Positions 49,092 to 57,424 of a stretch of DNA of 64,000 bases are shown piece by piece; position 1 is the stretch's first letter, and the number at the start of each line of letters is the position of its first letter. Source of the stretch: Paracoccaceae bacterium (GTDB lineage Bacteria; Pseudomonadota; Alphaproteobacteria; Rhodobacterales; Rhodobacteraceae). Below the pieces are notes generated by a model. It did no database searches, had not been told where the DNA came from, and saw only the letters and a list, made by a program, of their open reading frames with translations. Location of the stretch: the NCBI GenBank assembly GCA_028284705.1, contig JANQRE010000004.1, positions 248,001 through 312,000 on the forward strand. The letters are read 5' to 3'. The position numbers and the translations under genes are program-made.

Positions 49092-49997
49092 ATGAAGGTT
49101 CAACATATCGAAATGCTGGTGGCGATTGCCGATGCGGGGAGCCTCAGGGGCGCGGCTGAAGTGCTTGGGAAGTCTCAACCGGCCCTGACAAAGTCACTGC
49201 GGCAGGCGGAGCAGGATCTCGGGATTTCGCTTTTCCACCGCTCGTCTCGCGGCGTCACTCTGACCAAGATCGGGGCTCGTGTTTTGAGCCGCGCGCGCAC
49301 CATTACCAGCGAGATCAACCGTCTCGACGAAGAGGTTGCGCAGCTTCTGGGGGAGCAGGTCGGGCATGTGAATGTCTGCCTGTCTCCCTTTGGCGCGGTT
49401 CGTATTATGCCGCGTGCCCTGGCGCTGTTTCGAAAGACGCATCCAAATATTCAGGTGGCAATGACCAGCGGATTGTTCCCCGGTGCGCTGAGGCCGCTTC
49501 GAGAAGGCAAGACCGACTTTGTCATCGGACCGGCACCGCCTGCGGATATGGCCAAGGACATCCGCATTGAACCATTGCTTGAGACGCCAATCGCGGTCGT
49601 GACCTCTTCCACGTCCAAATATGCCTCCGCCAGCCGGTTGGAGGACCTTCAGGAAGCGGAGTGGATCATGATCGGCGCGCAAGAAGGGCCGGGTGATATC
49701 TTCCGCAAGCCGTTTGTTGAACATGGGCTGACACCCCCTGTTGCGTTGACGACTTCAGAGTCGTATTTCGGAGCGCTGTCCCTGGTTGAAAGCCTTGGGG
49801 CTGTCTGCACCTTCCCACAATTGCTGTTGGACGATGTGGAGAAGAACTGGAACATTCGACGGGTAAAGCTGCGCGAAGAGATAGACCCGGTTCAGATCGC
49901 GATCATGACCCGAACCGGGCATCCTTTGACACCCGCGGCAGATGCGCTCGTCAATTGCGTGAGACGGCGCTTCCAATCCATAAAACTCGGGCAGTAG
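49092..49997 (+). CDS. LysR-type regulator
   Basis: 301 residues. Helix-turn-helix EMLVAIADAGSLRGAAEVLG with SQPALTKSLRQAEQDLG, effector domain from about 92 (VNVCLSPFGAVRIMPRALAL). No Shine-Dalgarno sequence is visible. Divergent from the SDR/MBL pair across 97 bases that contain two TGATCA sites, so it probably regulates that pair. Confidence 0.88.
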   Translation: MKVQHIEMLVAIADAGSLRGAAEVLGKSQPALTKSLRQAEQDLGISLFHRSSRGVTLTKIGARVLSRARTITSEINRLDEEVAQLLGEQVGHVNVCLSPFGAVRIMPRALALFRKTHPNIQVAMTSGLFPGALRPLREGKTDFVIGPAPPADMAKDIRIEPLLETPIAVVTSSTSKYASASRLEDLQEAEWIMIGAQEGPGDIFRKPFVEHGLTPPVALTTSESYFGALSLVESLGAVCTFPQLLLDDVEKNWNIRRVKLREEIDPVQIAIMTRTGHPLTPAADALVNCVRRRFQSIKLGQ

Positions 49998-50066
49998 CGC
50001 CAGCTTTCGTCACGGAGCGAGGCTTGCATTCGGCGGCACAGGCTATGCGCGGATATCAGAGCGTCG

Positions 50067-51248
50067 TCACACCCGAACGACTTTCAGCTTGGTTTTCAAA
50101 TCGGTGCGGCAAAAGGCGTGCAGAAAACATGTCTGCTCAGAGATATCGAGCATTTCTTGCGCGGTCTCGTCGCTTTCGGACGTCTCCAGATAGACATGCG
50201 TTTCAATCGGATCGGCCTCCCCGGCTTTGCCCGTACTACCCGATGCCCCGCCCAGACTGAAATGCGTGTCCTGCACGATCCGGTAATCCGGGAGGTCGAG
50301 TTTCAGCATCGACACGAACCGCCCGAACTGGGTCATGAAGCAGAACCCGATCCCTGCTGAGATTAGGGTGTTCGCATCCGGAGCGCGGCCATCTTCGGAA
50401 CTGAGGAACCGGAAGGATGTGCCATAGGGCGAATACTGCATCTGCTGGATGTCCTTGATGCCATCCTCGCGCATGACCGCCACTGCGCCGATGTTCAGAC
50501 GACGATCCTGCTCGTCCGAGAGCGAGGAGCCGCCCGCCGAGGTGCCCAGCACGACATCCTTTTTCGGCGTTGGACCGATGGGCTCCATCAAGGTCAGGTC
50601 GCTCGCCGACGGCTCCGATTTGGCAAAATGATCGCCGGGATCGGGAAACAGACTGCCGTCCAGTTCCGCGACTTTGGCTGTTGGCAGTTCGACCCCGTTC
50701 TTGCCCAGCTTGAAGAGGCTCTCCAGCTTGCCGCGCATCAGCCCGTTCAAGGGCGAGGCATAGGTTGCATTGATCAGAAACTCGTTCAGTTTCGCATCGT
50801 CCAGATCGCAATCGATCTCCACCTGCAGGTCGATGTTTTCAGCCCCGCCGACCATGGTCCGCTTCGGCATCGAACCTTTCATCGTGTAGTAATTGTCCTG
50901 AATGAGCTTCAGTTTGCGGATCTCCACATTCTGGAGTTTCGCTAGCGCCAGAATTTCATTCATGAAACTCGCCGCCATGCCAGTTGATAGAAATGCCAGC
51001 GGGCAGGGGGCGGCGTCATGGCCATTCAGATACGGTCCTTCATCCGAGACAAGCCGCCACGCGCGCCCGGTTTTGGCGGACCGCACAAGCGCCTCTTTCT
51101 GAAAGCCGCTCAAGGACCGCACCCAGGTTCGCAGCGCATCGCCTTTGCGGTTATCCGGCGCGTCGATGGAAACCGCATCCGTATTGGAAACTCCGAAAAA
51201 CGGCGCAAAGGCGCTTGTTCCGATGATGTCTTCGCCAAGTTTCGTCAT
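50067..51248 (-). CDS. tandem OsmC-domain protein
   Basis: 393 residues with two OsmC-like domains. In the first (about 55-180), NGHDAAPCPLAFLSTGMAAS carries the conserved Cys. In the second (about 225-393), NTLISAGIGFCFMTQFGRF and EQTCFLHAFCRTD carry Cys. OsmC/Ohr proteins reduce organic peroxides or act on thiol substrates using a Cys pair; here each domain seems to keep its Cys. Last gene of the operon, five bases after the ALDH gene. Role unknown. Confidence 0.8.
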   Translation of the reverse strand: MTKLGEDIIGTSAFAPFFGVSNTDAVSIDAPDNRKGDALRTWVRSLSGFQKEALVRSAKTGRAWRLVSDEGPYLNGHDAAPCPLAFLSTGMAASFMNEILALAKLQNVEIRKLKLIQDNYYTMKGSMPKRTMVGGAENIDLQVEIDCDLDDAKLNEFLINATYASPLNGLMRGKLESLFKLGKNGVELPTAKVAELDGSLFPDPGDHFAKSEPSASDLTLMEPIGPTPKKDVVLGTSAGGSSLSDEQDRRLNIGAVAVMREDGIKDIQQMQYSPYGTSFRFLSSEDGRAPDANTLISAGIGFCFMTQFGRFVSMLKLDLPDYRIVQDTHFSLGGASGSTGKAGEADPIETHVYLETSESDETAQEMLDISEQTCFLHAFCRTDLKTKLKVVRV

Positions 51249-51253
51249 CTTCG

Positions 51254-52756
51254 CTACTCCACCAAAAACCCGGCCGGGGCGGAAATCGAATGCGGCTCGG
51301 CAAAGGCCAGAACGCCGTCATAGCCAAGGTTTCGACCGATCCCGCTTTGTTTGAACCCACCAAAGGGACCACGCCCGTCCTGCGCCATGGGCCCATGTCC
51401 GTTGAGATAGGTGTATCCCGCCTCAATCCGCCGGGCGAGCCGCACCGCGCGGTCCGCATCTTCCGTCCAAACCGACGAGCAGAGGCCGAAGATGCTGTCA
51501 TTCGCCGCCGCGACGGCTTCTTCCTCGGTCTTGAATTTCATGATCGGCAGGCAAGGACCAAACTGCTCTTCGCGCACCATCGAAAGCTCAGGATCGGCGT
51601 CATAGACCAAGGCCGGTCTCTGGAAATAGCCGCCGCCGTTGTAGAGGTCTTCATCGGGCACTTGGCCGCATTCCTTCAGATCAGCTCCCTTGGCCCGCGC
51701 CTCGGCGATCATGTCGGTCACCACTTTTAGCTGGCGCGGATTGTTCACCGGACCCATCGTGGTTTCCGGCAATAAGCCATCACCCACGACGGCCCTTTCA
51801 CAGGCCGCCGTGAAACCGTCCACGACCTCGTCATAGCGGCTCTCGTGCACATAAAGCCGTTTCATCGCCATGCAAATCTGCCCCGTCGAGCCGAAAGCGC
51901 CCCAATACATCTTGTTGAAGACCTCATCGTTCAATTCGACATCTTCGAGAACAATGGCCGCATCATTGCCGCCCAATTCGAGTGTGACAGGCGTGACGTT
52001 TTCCGCTGCGACTTTCATCACGTGTTTGCCGACGCGAACGGAGCCGGTGAAATTCACCATCCGCACCAGAGGGTGACCGGTCAGCGTGTCGCCGATCTCT
52101 TTGGCGTCGCCGGTGATGATGTTTATCACGCCTGGAGGCAGCATGTCAGCGATGATCTGCAGCGTCAGCACCGGCGCCATGGCACTGTCTTCCGAGGGTT
52201 TCACCACAACGGTGTTGCCCGTCACAAGCGCTTGGGGAAGTTTCGCGCCGAGGATGGAGAGGGGCCAGTTCCACGGCACGATCAGCGCCGCAACACCCCT
52301 TGGTTGCCGGGTGATGATCGTGTCGAATTGCGGGCCGACCTCCGCCGGGCCCATCACCTCGTCAACCGCCATCCGCTCTCCATAGGCCGCCGCCTGCATG
52401 AAGCGGTCGCCTAAGCGGGACATCTCAAGCAAGGTCTCGCGCGCGATCTTGCCGTGCTCGCGAGTGAAGAGCCGGGAGCGATATTTCACGTCCTCCTCAT
52501 CCGCCGTCAGCGCCTTTGCGATCTCCCGGAGCCGTTTCGCGCGTTCCTCAAAGCCAAGTGCAGCCCAGGCGGGGAAAGCCGCATGCGCAGCCTCAACAGC
52601 GGCATTCATGTCATCCTTGGTTGCAGCGGCGGCATGACCCACCAATTCCGAGGGCCGCGCCGGGTTATAGAGATCATAAACCGCGCCGTTCGATGCGGGC
52701 CGCACCTCGCCATTGATCACGATATCTGTCGTCACGATCTGATCCATATTGCTCAT
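51254..52756 (-). CDS. aldehyde dehydrogenase family protein
   Basis: 500 residues. ALDH core: PWNWPLSILGAKLPQALVTG, VNFTGSVRVGKHV, ELGGNDAAI with the general-base Glu, and the catalytic Cys in GSTGQICMAMKR; C-terminal GPFGGFKQSGIGR. It oxidises an aldehyde to the acid with NAD(P)+. Start is ATG 52756 (or GTG 52759) after GGAGG. Between the tandem SnoaL and tandem OsmC genes, likely following the SDR in a pathway. Confidence 0.9.
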   Translation of the reverse strand: MSNMDQIVTTDIVINGEVRPASNGAVYDLYNPARPSELVGHAAAATKDDMNAAVEAAHAAFPAWAALGFEERAKRLREIAKALTADEEDVKYRSRLFTREHGKIARETLLEMSRLGDRFMQAAAYGERMAVDEVMGPAEVGPQFDTIITRQPRGVAALIVPWNWPLSILGAKLPQALVTGNTVVVKPSEDSAMAPVLTLQIIADMLPPGVINIITGDAKEIGDTLTGHPLVRMVNFTGSVRVGKHVMKVAAENVTPVTLELGGNDAAIVLEDVELNDEVFNKMYWGAFGSTGQICMAMKRLYVHESRYDEVVDGFTAACERAVVGDGLLPETTMGPVNNPRQLKVVTDMIAEARAKGADLKECGQVPDEDLYNGGGYFQRPALVYDADPELSMVREEQFGPCLPIMKFKTEEEAVAAANDSIFGLCSSVWTEDADRAVRLARRIEAGYTYLNGHGPMAQDGRGPFGGFKQSGIGRNLGYDGVLAFAEPHSISAPAGFLVE

Positions 52757-52771
52757 CACGCATCCTCCGCG

Positions 52772-53566
52772 CTAAAACTTGCCCTGGTTGTTCCAGTCTT
52801 CAGGGGCCAGGATTTTCTCCTGAACGTCCCAGTGCTCAACGATTTTACCGTCTTTCAAACGGAAGATATCGAAGACGCAGTGGTGGCTTTGCCCCATCTG
52901 CATATGGCCTAGGGTCGCCACGAAATTTCCCTGACCAACCAGTTTGTGTATCTTCCAGTAGCGCATGGATTGGCCTCGCGCCGCAAGGTCAGCGGCAAAA
53001 GCGCCGAACCCATCGAGCCCATCCGCGACGGCTGGATTGTGCTGCAGATACTCCTCCGTCGAGATGAATTCCGTCACCCGATCATAGTCGCCGCCAATCA
53101 ACACGGTGTCGCAAAACGCAGCGACCTTTGCCTTGTTGGCTTCGGTTTGGTCCAGGTCCTCAATCTCAGTTGGGCCATCGATCATCGTGCGGCCGGATTT
53201 CGTTTCGGTCTCAAAGGCTTGGATGACATCCCAGTGCTCAATGACCTTGTCGTTTTCGTCGGTGCCGAAGAGGTCTGCTGTGACCCACTGGCTCTCACCG
53301 TTGTTGAGGCTCTGGTAGACATGCACAAAAACATACGGACCGTCCTCGATGGCGCGAACCACCTGAATGTCGCGGATCGGATTGCGTTCGAGGAAGGGTT
53401 CGAAGAAGTCGGCAAAGCCCTGTTGCCCGTCGCCGACACCGGTTGAGTGTTGCGTGTAGCGTGCGCCGGTATGCGCATTCAGGGCATCCCAGATTTTGCC
53501 GTCGCGGATTCCGTCCAGATACAACCCTTGCGCGTGATACAGTTTCTTGCTGCCGGTCTGTGACAT
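52772..53566 (-). CDS. tandem SnoaL/NTF2-like protein
   Basis: 264 residues containing two NTF2-like (SnoaL-type) repeats, about 5-120 and 140-260. Each ends with an HWD-type strand: KVIEHWDVIQAFE and KIVEHWDVQEKI. The similar middle strands ARYTQHSTGVGDGQQGFADF and EEYLQHNPAVADGLDGFGAF indicate duplication. Family members are small-molecule isomerases, cyclases or dehydratases; no assignment is possible. Between the SDR (9 bases) and ALDH (15 bases). Confidence 0.8.
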   Translation of the reverse strand: MSQTGSKKLYHAQGLYLDGIRDGKIWDALNAHTGARYTQHSTGVGDGQQGFADFFEPFLERNPIRDIQVVRAIEDGPYVFVHVYQSLNNGESQWVTADLFGTDENDKVIEHWDVIQAFETETKSGRTMIDGPTEIEDLDQTEANKAKVAAFCDTVLIGGDYDRVTEFISTEEYLQHNPAVADGLDGFGAFAADLAARGQSMRYWKIHKLVGQGNFVATLGHMQMGQSHHCVFDIFRLKDGKIVEHWDVQEKILAPEDWNNQGKF

Positions 53567-53575
53567 GAGAGGCTC

Positions 53576-54358
53576 CTAAAGCTGGTGAATATTCGACAGG
53601 ATGTGGCTGGACATCCCGCCATCGACGGTCAGGTTCGCGCCGCGGAACCATTTGGCATTTTCGCTCAAGGCGAAACTGACCACAGGCGCGACATCGGCGG
53701 GCGTTCCGGGGCGATCCATCACCTTCATATCTTCCGCCGCACGTTCGCCTAGGGTCTGAACGAAGTCGCCGAGGATAGGCGTCTCCACAGGCCCGGGACT
53801 GACGCAGTTCATGGTGATCCCACGATCCCGCCACGTCCAGCGGTTCTGCATGGTCCACACGACAAGCGCTTCTTTTGAAAGGAAATAACTGCGCCCGACA
53901 GTATCTGCGTTGAGCCCTTGCGTCTCGGCAAATTCGTTCACGTCGCTCTCAAGGGTCAGCTCAAGCGCTGCTTTGCATTGCTCAACCGCGTTCGGCCAGC
54001 CGAAGCCTGCCAGCGACGCCAAATTTGCAATCGAAGCGCCATCCGCCAGTTTCGGGACAAGCCCGAGTGTCAGGCGCTGCAACCCGTAGAGATTCACTTT
54101 CAACACCGTCGACGCCGGAGCCGTTGGCGGTACACCTGCGATATTCGCCAATCCGTCTGCGCCAGATGGCAAGGCTGCGACCAGAGCATCGATGGAGGCC
54201 GGATCACTCAGATCCGCCTGGTGGAACGCGTCCACGCCCTCAGCCGCGTTGCGATCGACCCCGATAACCGTGGCCCCTTGGGCCTTCAGAACCTGTGCGG
54301 TTTCGGTCCCAATGCCGGACGCAGCACCTGTCACGATATAAGTTTTGCCGTCATGCAT
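53576..54358 (-). CDS. SDR-family oxidoreductase (coniferyl-alcohol-dehydrogenase-like)
   Basis: 260 residues. TGAASGIG (10-17), catalytic Ser in ANLASLAGFGW, YFLSK, and C-terminal ANLTVDGGMSS. It has the same long Ser-Tyr insertion as the SDR at 48188 and clear overall similarity to it; both resemble CalA-type coniferyl-alcohol dehydrogenases. It would oxidise an alcohol to the aldehyde used by the ALDH two genes downstream. 18 bases after dctM. Confidence 0.87.
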   Translation of the reverse strand: MHDGKTYIVTGAASGIGTETAQVLKAQGATVIGVDRNAAEGVDAFHQADLSDPASIDALVAALPSGADGLANIAGVPPTAPASTVLKVNLYGLQRLTLGLVPKLADGASIANLASLAGFGWPNAVEQCKAALELTLESDVNEFAETQGLNADTVGRSYFLSKEALVVWTMQNRWTWRDRGITMNCVSPGPVETPILGDFVQTLGERAAEDMKVMDRPGTPADVAPVVSFALSENAKWFRGANLTVDGGMSSHILSNIHQL

Positions 54359-54376
54359 ATCTTCAACCTCCCGAGG

Positions 54377-55762
54377 TCAGCCCACCATCGTCTGCGGCAG
54401 GAAAATTGCGATTTGTGGAAAGAGCATCAAAAGGACCAGCATCAGCGCCATGGCGAACCAGAACGGCCAGATGCCGCGGAAAATCTGACCCATCGGAACG
54501 CCTGGCGCGATGGATTTCACCACAAAGACATTGAGGCCCACGGGGGGTGAGATCATCCCCATCTCCAGGACAATGACCACAATGATGCCGAACCAGATCA
54601 TCTTCATGTCGGCCGTCGAAGGATCGAACCCGAACTCCAGCGCCGTGATGATCGGCAGGACGACCGGGATCGTCAGCACCAGCATCGCGATCCCTTCGAG
54701 GAACATGCCCAGGAACATGTAGATCAGGATGATCAGAAGCAGGACGCCAAAATCGCCAATTGGCAGCGAGGTCATGAGCGTGACGAGCTGGCTCGGCAGT
54801 TCGGTCAGCGACATGAACGGGATGAAGATGAAGGCCCCGATGATGATCATGAACACGGTGGCCGACGCTTTCACGGTTTGCAGGATGACCTCGCGGATCG
54901 CGCGTCCATTCAGCGACCGTCGCCAGATCGCGACCAGCAGTGTCAGGAACGCACCGACCGAGGAGGCCTCAACGGGCGTGAAGAATCCGGTATACATGCC
55001 GCCAATCGTGATCCCAACCACCGCGATGAACGGTAGGGCGGAGAGAAGTGCGTCTCTGCGATCGGGCCAGTTCGCCCTTTCCCCCGGTGGACCAGCATTG
55101 GGCTTTCGCAGCACGGTGAAGTAAATAGCCCCGATGAACAGGAGCGTCATCAGGATGCCGGGAATGACACCCGCCATGAAGAGCCGCCCGATCGATTGTT
55201 CGGTCAGCACCGCGTAGATGATCATCCCGCCGGAGGGTGGGATGAGAAACCCAAGCGTGCCGCCTGCGGCCACCGATCCGGTCGCGAGGCTATCGGCATA
55301 GTTGAACTTTTTCATCTCCGGCAGCGCCACGCGCCCCATGGTGATCGCCGCCGCCAGAGACGACCCCGACAGGGCGGCAAAACCGGCGCACGCGGCAATG
55401 GTCGCGGAGGCCAGTCCGCCTTTCAGATGCCCCATCCATCGATAGGCGGCTCCGAACAGGTCAGCGGACGTGCCCGAGACACCTGCTAGATTGCCCATCA
55501 GCACGAACATCGGGATGACGAGCAGATTGTAGTTGGACGCCGCCTCAAAAGTCTCGCCCGAGAGGTTCGACATTGCGGTTTTGATCCCGCGCTCCCAGGC
55601 CTGATCCGACGCCATGCCAAGCAGCAGAAAGCGATTGGCCGTTGCGAAGATGGTTCCCACGACCCCGACCAGGATCATCGACAAAGCGACAGGCACGCGT
55701 AGAGCCAGCAGAGCAAACAAGGCCAGAAGCCCCAGAATGCCCAGGGTCGTCATGCTAATCAC
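54377..55762 (-). CDS. dctM: TRAP transporter large permease DctM
   Basis: 461 residues, twelve or so helices; PMFVLMGNLAGVSGTSADLF, GFLIPPSGGMIIYAVLTEQS and FLGMFLEGIAMLVLTIPVVL are typical DctM blocks. GTG start (55762) overlapping the dctQ stop, supported by GGGAGAG five bases upstream; ATG 55753 is an alternative. Works with DctQ and DctP. Confidence 0.93.
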   Translation of the reverse strand: MISMTTLGILGLLALFALLALRVPVALSMILVGVVGTIFATANRFLLLGMASDQAWERGIKTAMSNLSGETFEAASNYNLLVIPMFVLMGNLAGVSGTSADLFGAAYRWMGHLKGGLASATIAACAGFAALSGSSLAAAITMGRVALPEMKKFNYADSLATGSVAAGGTLGFLIPPSGGMIIYAVLTEQSIGRLFMAGVIPGILMTLLFIGAIYFTVLRKPNAGPPGERANWPDRRDALLSALPFIAVVGITIGGMYTGFFTPVEASSVGAFLTLLVAIWRRSLNGRAIREVILQTVKASATVFMIIIGAFIFIPFMSLTELPSQLVTLMTSLPIGDFGVLLLIILIYMFLGMFLEGIAMLVLTIPVVLPIITALEFGFDPSTADMKMIWFGIIVVIVLEMGMISPPVGLNVFVVKSIAPGVPMGQIFRGIWPFWFAMALMLVLLMLFPQIAIFLPQTMVG

Positions 55763-56283
55763 AACGTCTCTCCCAGGGGGATCTGGGTGATCTTGCCGGT
55801 TTTTGCGAGCTGGATCGTGTCAGACACGCATACGAGCGCGTAGATGCCCACGCATGCTGCCAGCAAATAGTAGAACGGCTCATAGGAGATGAGGAGTTGC
55901 TGGGTCGTTTCGCCGAATTTCGTGGCGTTCTGTCCCGCCACGATCAACTCCCACGCCATCAGCAGCATCAACGCGCCGCAGACAAGACGCACCACGAAGA
56001 GCGACCATTGCGCGAATTTGGCGGACATGCGAGCTTCGAGGATTTCGATCTCGATATGTGCTCCAACCCGTCCACCGAACGGAATGGCAATGGCAACGAG
56101 GACAACCAGCGACAGGATCATCAGGTCCTCCGCCCCGCGAATGGGTGCGTTCAAGGCTTTGCGCATCACCAAAACGTTGATCGTTCCGAAGATCGTCATG
56201 AAGGCCAGCATCATGCCGCCGATCAGCAACGCTGCCCAAATGAGCAGGCGGTCCAACCACAGAAAGATCGTGGGACGCGACAT
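55759..56283 (-). CDS. dctQ: TRAP transporter small permease DctQ
   Basis: 174 residues, four helices. N-terminal LDRLLIWAALLIGGMMLAFM, then GRVGAHIEIEILEARMSAKF, a DctQ hallmark. TGAGGAG ribosome site. Follows dctP after an attenuator-like hairpin and is coupled to dctM. Confidence 0.92.
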   Translation of the reverse strand: MSRPTIFLWLDRLLIWAALLIGGMMLAFMTIFGTINVLVMRKALNAPIRGAEDLMILSLVVLVAIAIPFGGRVGAHIEIEILEARMSAKFAQWSLFVVRLVCGALMLLMAWELIVAGQNATKFGETTQQLLISYEPFYYLLAACVGIYALVCVSDTIQLAKTGKITQIPLGETL

Positions 56284-56296
56284 GACGGCTCCTCAG

Positions 56297-56328
56297 AAAA
56301 AGGAGGGGTGGCCGCGATAGGCCACCCC
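56297..56328 (-). terminator. attenuator-like terminator between dctP and dctQ
   Basis: On the minus strand: a perfect 9-bp stem GGGGTGGCC/GGCCACCCC with loop TATCGC, then TCC and five T. It lies nine bases after the dctP stop and just before the dctQ ribosome site. This suits partial termination that gives more DctP than membrane subunits. Confidence 0.75.
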
Positions 56329-56337
56329 GGGGGGAGG

Positions 56338-57348
56338 TTATTGATTGATCGCCTCGTAGACCTCTCGGGCGTCCGCGATCCCACGGGCTTCGTACTCCGC
56401 GAAGATCACTTCCAAGCCCTCAGCCAAGGCGGCATCCATTTTGGCGCGTTCTTCCGCGCTCACCTCAACCTGCGTCACATTGGCCATCTGATCGGCGCTC
56501 TGCATGATCTCCAGCGAATTCGCATCGGCCCCGTCGAAGCTGGCAGCGCCTTGCAGCGAGAAGGTCTCGCCTGCGAGATCGTCGATGATCGCGCGATGCT
56601 GGTCAGAAAGGCCCAAGTAACGCTCTTTGTTCATCGCCACGAAGAACACAGCATGTTGCACCGGCACATTGGTCATCAGATGAGTCGAGACATCCCAGAA
56701 GTTCCATGGCGCTGTGATGTTGTTGTAGGTGGCGGTCGTCGCGTCAATCGTGCCGGTCGAGAGACCGGTATACATCTCGGTCACCGGCATCTGCACCGGC
56801 ACACCGCCCAGCGCTTCCACGATCGGCGTGGTCATCGCTGCATAGGGCACCATCTTCTTGCCCTGCAGGCTGTCCATGGTCGACAAATCACTCGTCGCTG
56901 CCCAGATATTGCCGGCGGTGGTGAAGATGCCCAGCAGCTTCACATCCTCGTATTCGCTGGCCAGATGTTCATCATAAACGGCGAGCAACCGCTCGGTCGC
57001 TTCCTTTGCCGTCGCAGATTTGCCCGGCGGAATGATCAGCATGGATTTCGGGAAAATCGCGGGCGTATAGGCCTGCAAGCCGAACGTGATATCCGCGACA
57101 CCCTCAACCGCACGCTTATATTGCTGCACAGGTCCAGCCCCAAGCTGACCGGCAGGATAGACTTTGACGGTGAGCGAACCACCGGACCGCGCCGCGACTT
57201 TGTCAGCGAACCATTTGAACAAAACCGCATTCGTATGGTGCTGTGGCGGTACGAAATTGGCGACGGATAGCTCTTCGGCAGCGCTTTTTAGGGGGAGAAC
57301 CGACGCAATTGCGATCGCGGCTGCCCCAAGTAAGGATGACAGTTTCAT
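56338..57348 (-). CDS. dctP: TRAP transporter substrate-binding protein DctP
   Basis: 336 residues. Signal peptide KLSSLLGAAAIAIASVLPLK, then LSVANFVPPQHHTNAVLFKW and GVADITFGLQAYTPAIFPKS. The conserved Arg position for a carboxylate is not identified with certainty. Periplasmic receptor; first gene of the seven-gene operon, divergent from a LysR gene 76 bases away. Confidence 0.92.
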   Translation of the reverse strand: MKLSSLLGAAAIAIASVLPLKSAAEELSVANFVPPQHHTNAVLFKWFADKVAARSGGSLTVKVYPAGQLGAGPVQQYKRAVEGVADITFGLQAYTPAIFPKSMLIIPPGKSATAKEATERLLAVYDEHLASEYEDVKLLGIFTTAGNIWAATSDLSTMDSLQGKKMVPYAAMTTPIVEALGGVPVQMPVTEMYTGLSTGTIDATTATYNNITAPWNFWDVSTHLMTNVPVQHAVFFVAMNKERYLGLSDQHRAIIDDLAGETFSLQGAASFDGADANSLEIMQSADQMANVTQVEVSAEERAKMDAALAEGLEVIFAEYEARGIADAREVYEAINQ

Positions 57349-57424
57349 GAGTTCCTCCCTTAAGTGTGGGGCGAAACTATGGGAGTATTGACATTAGATA
57401 AATCGATGTATTTCGATATTACTT

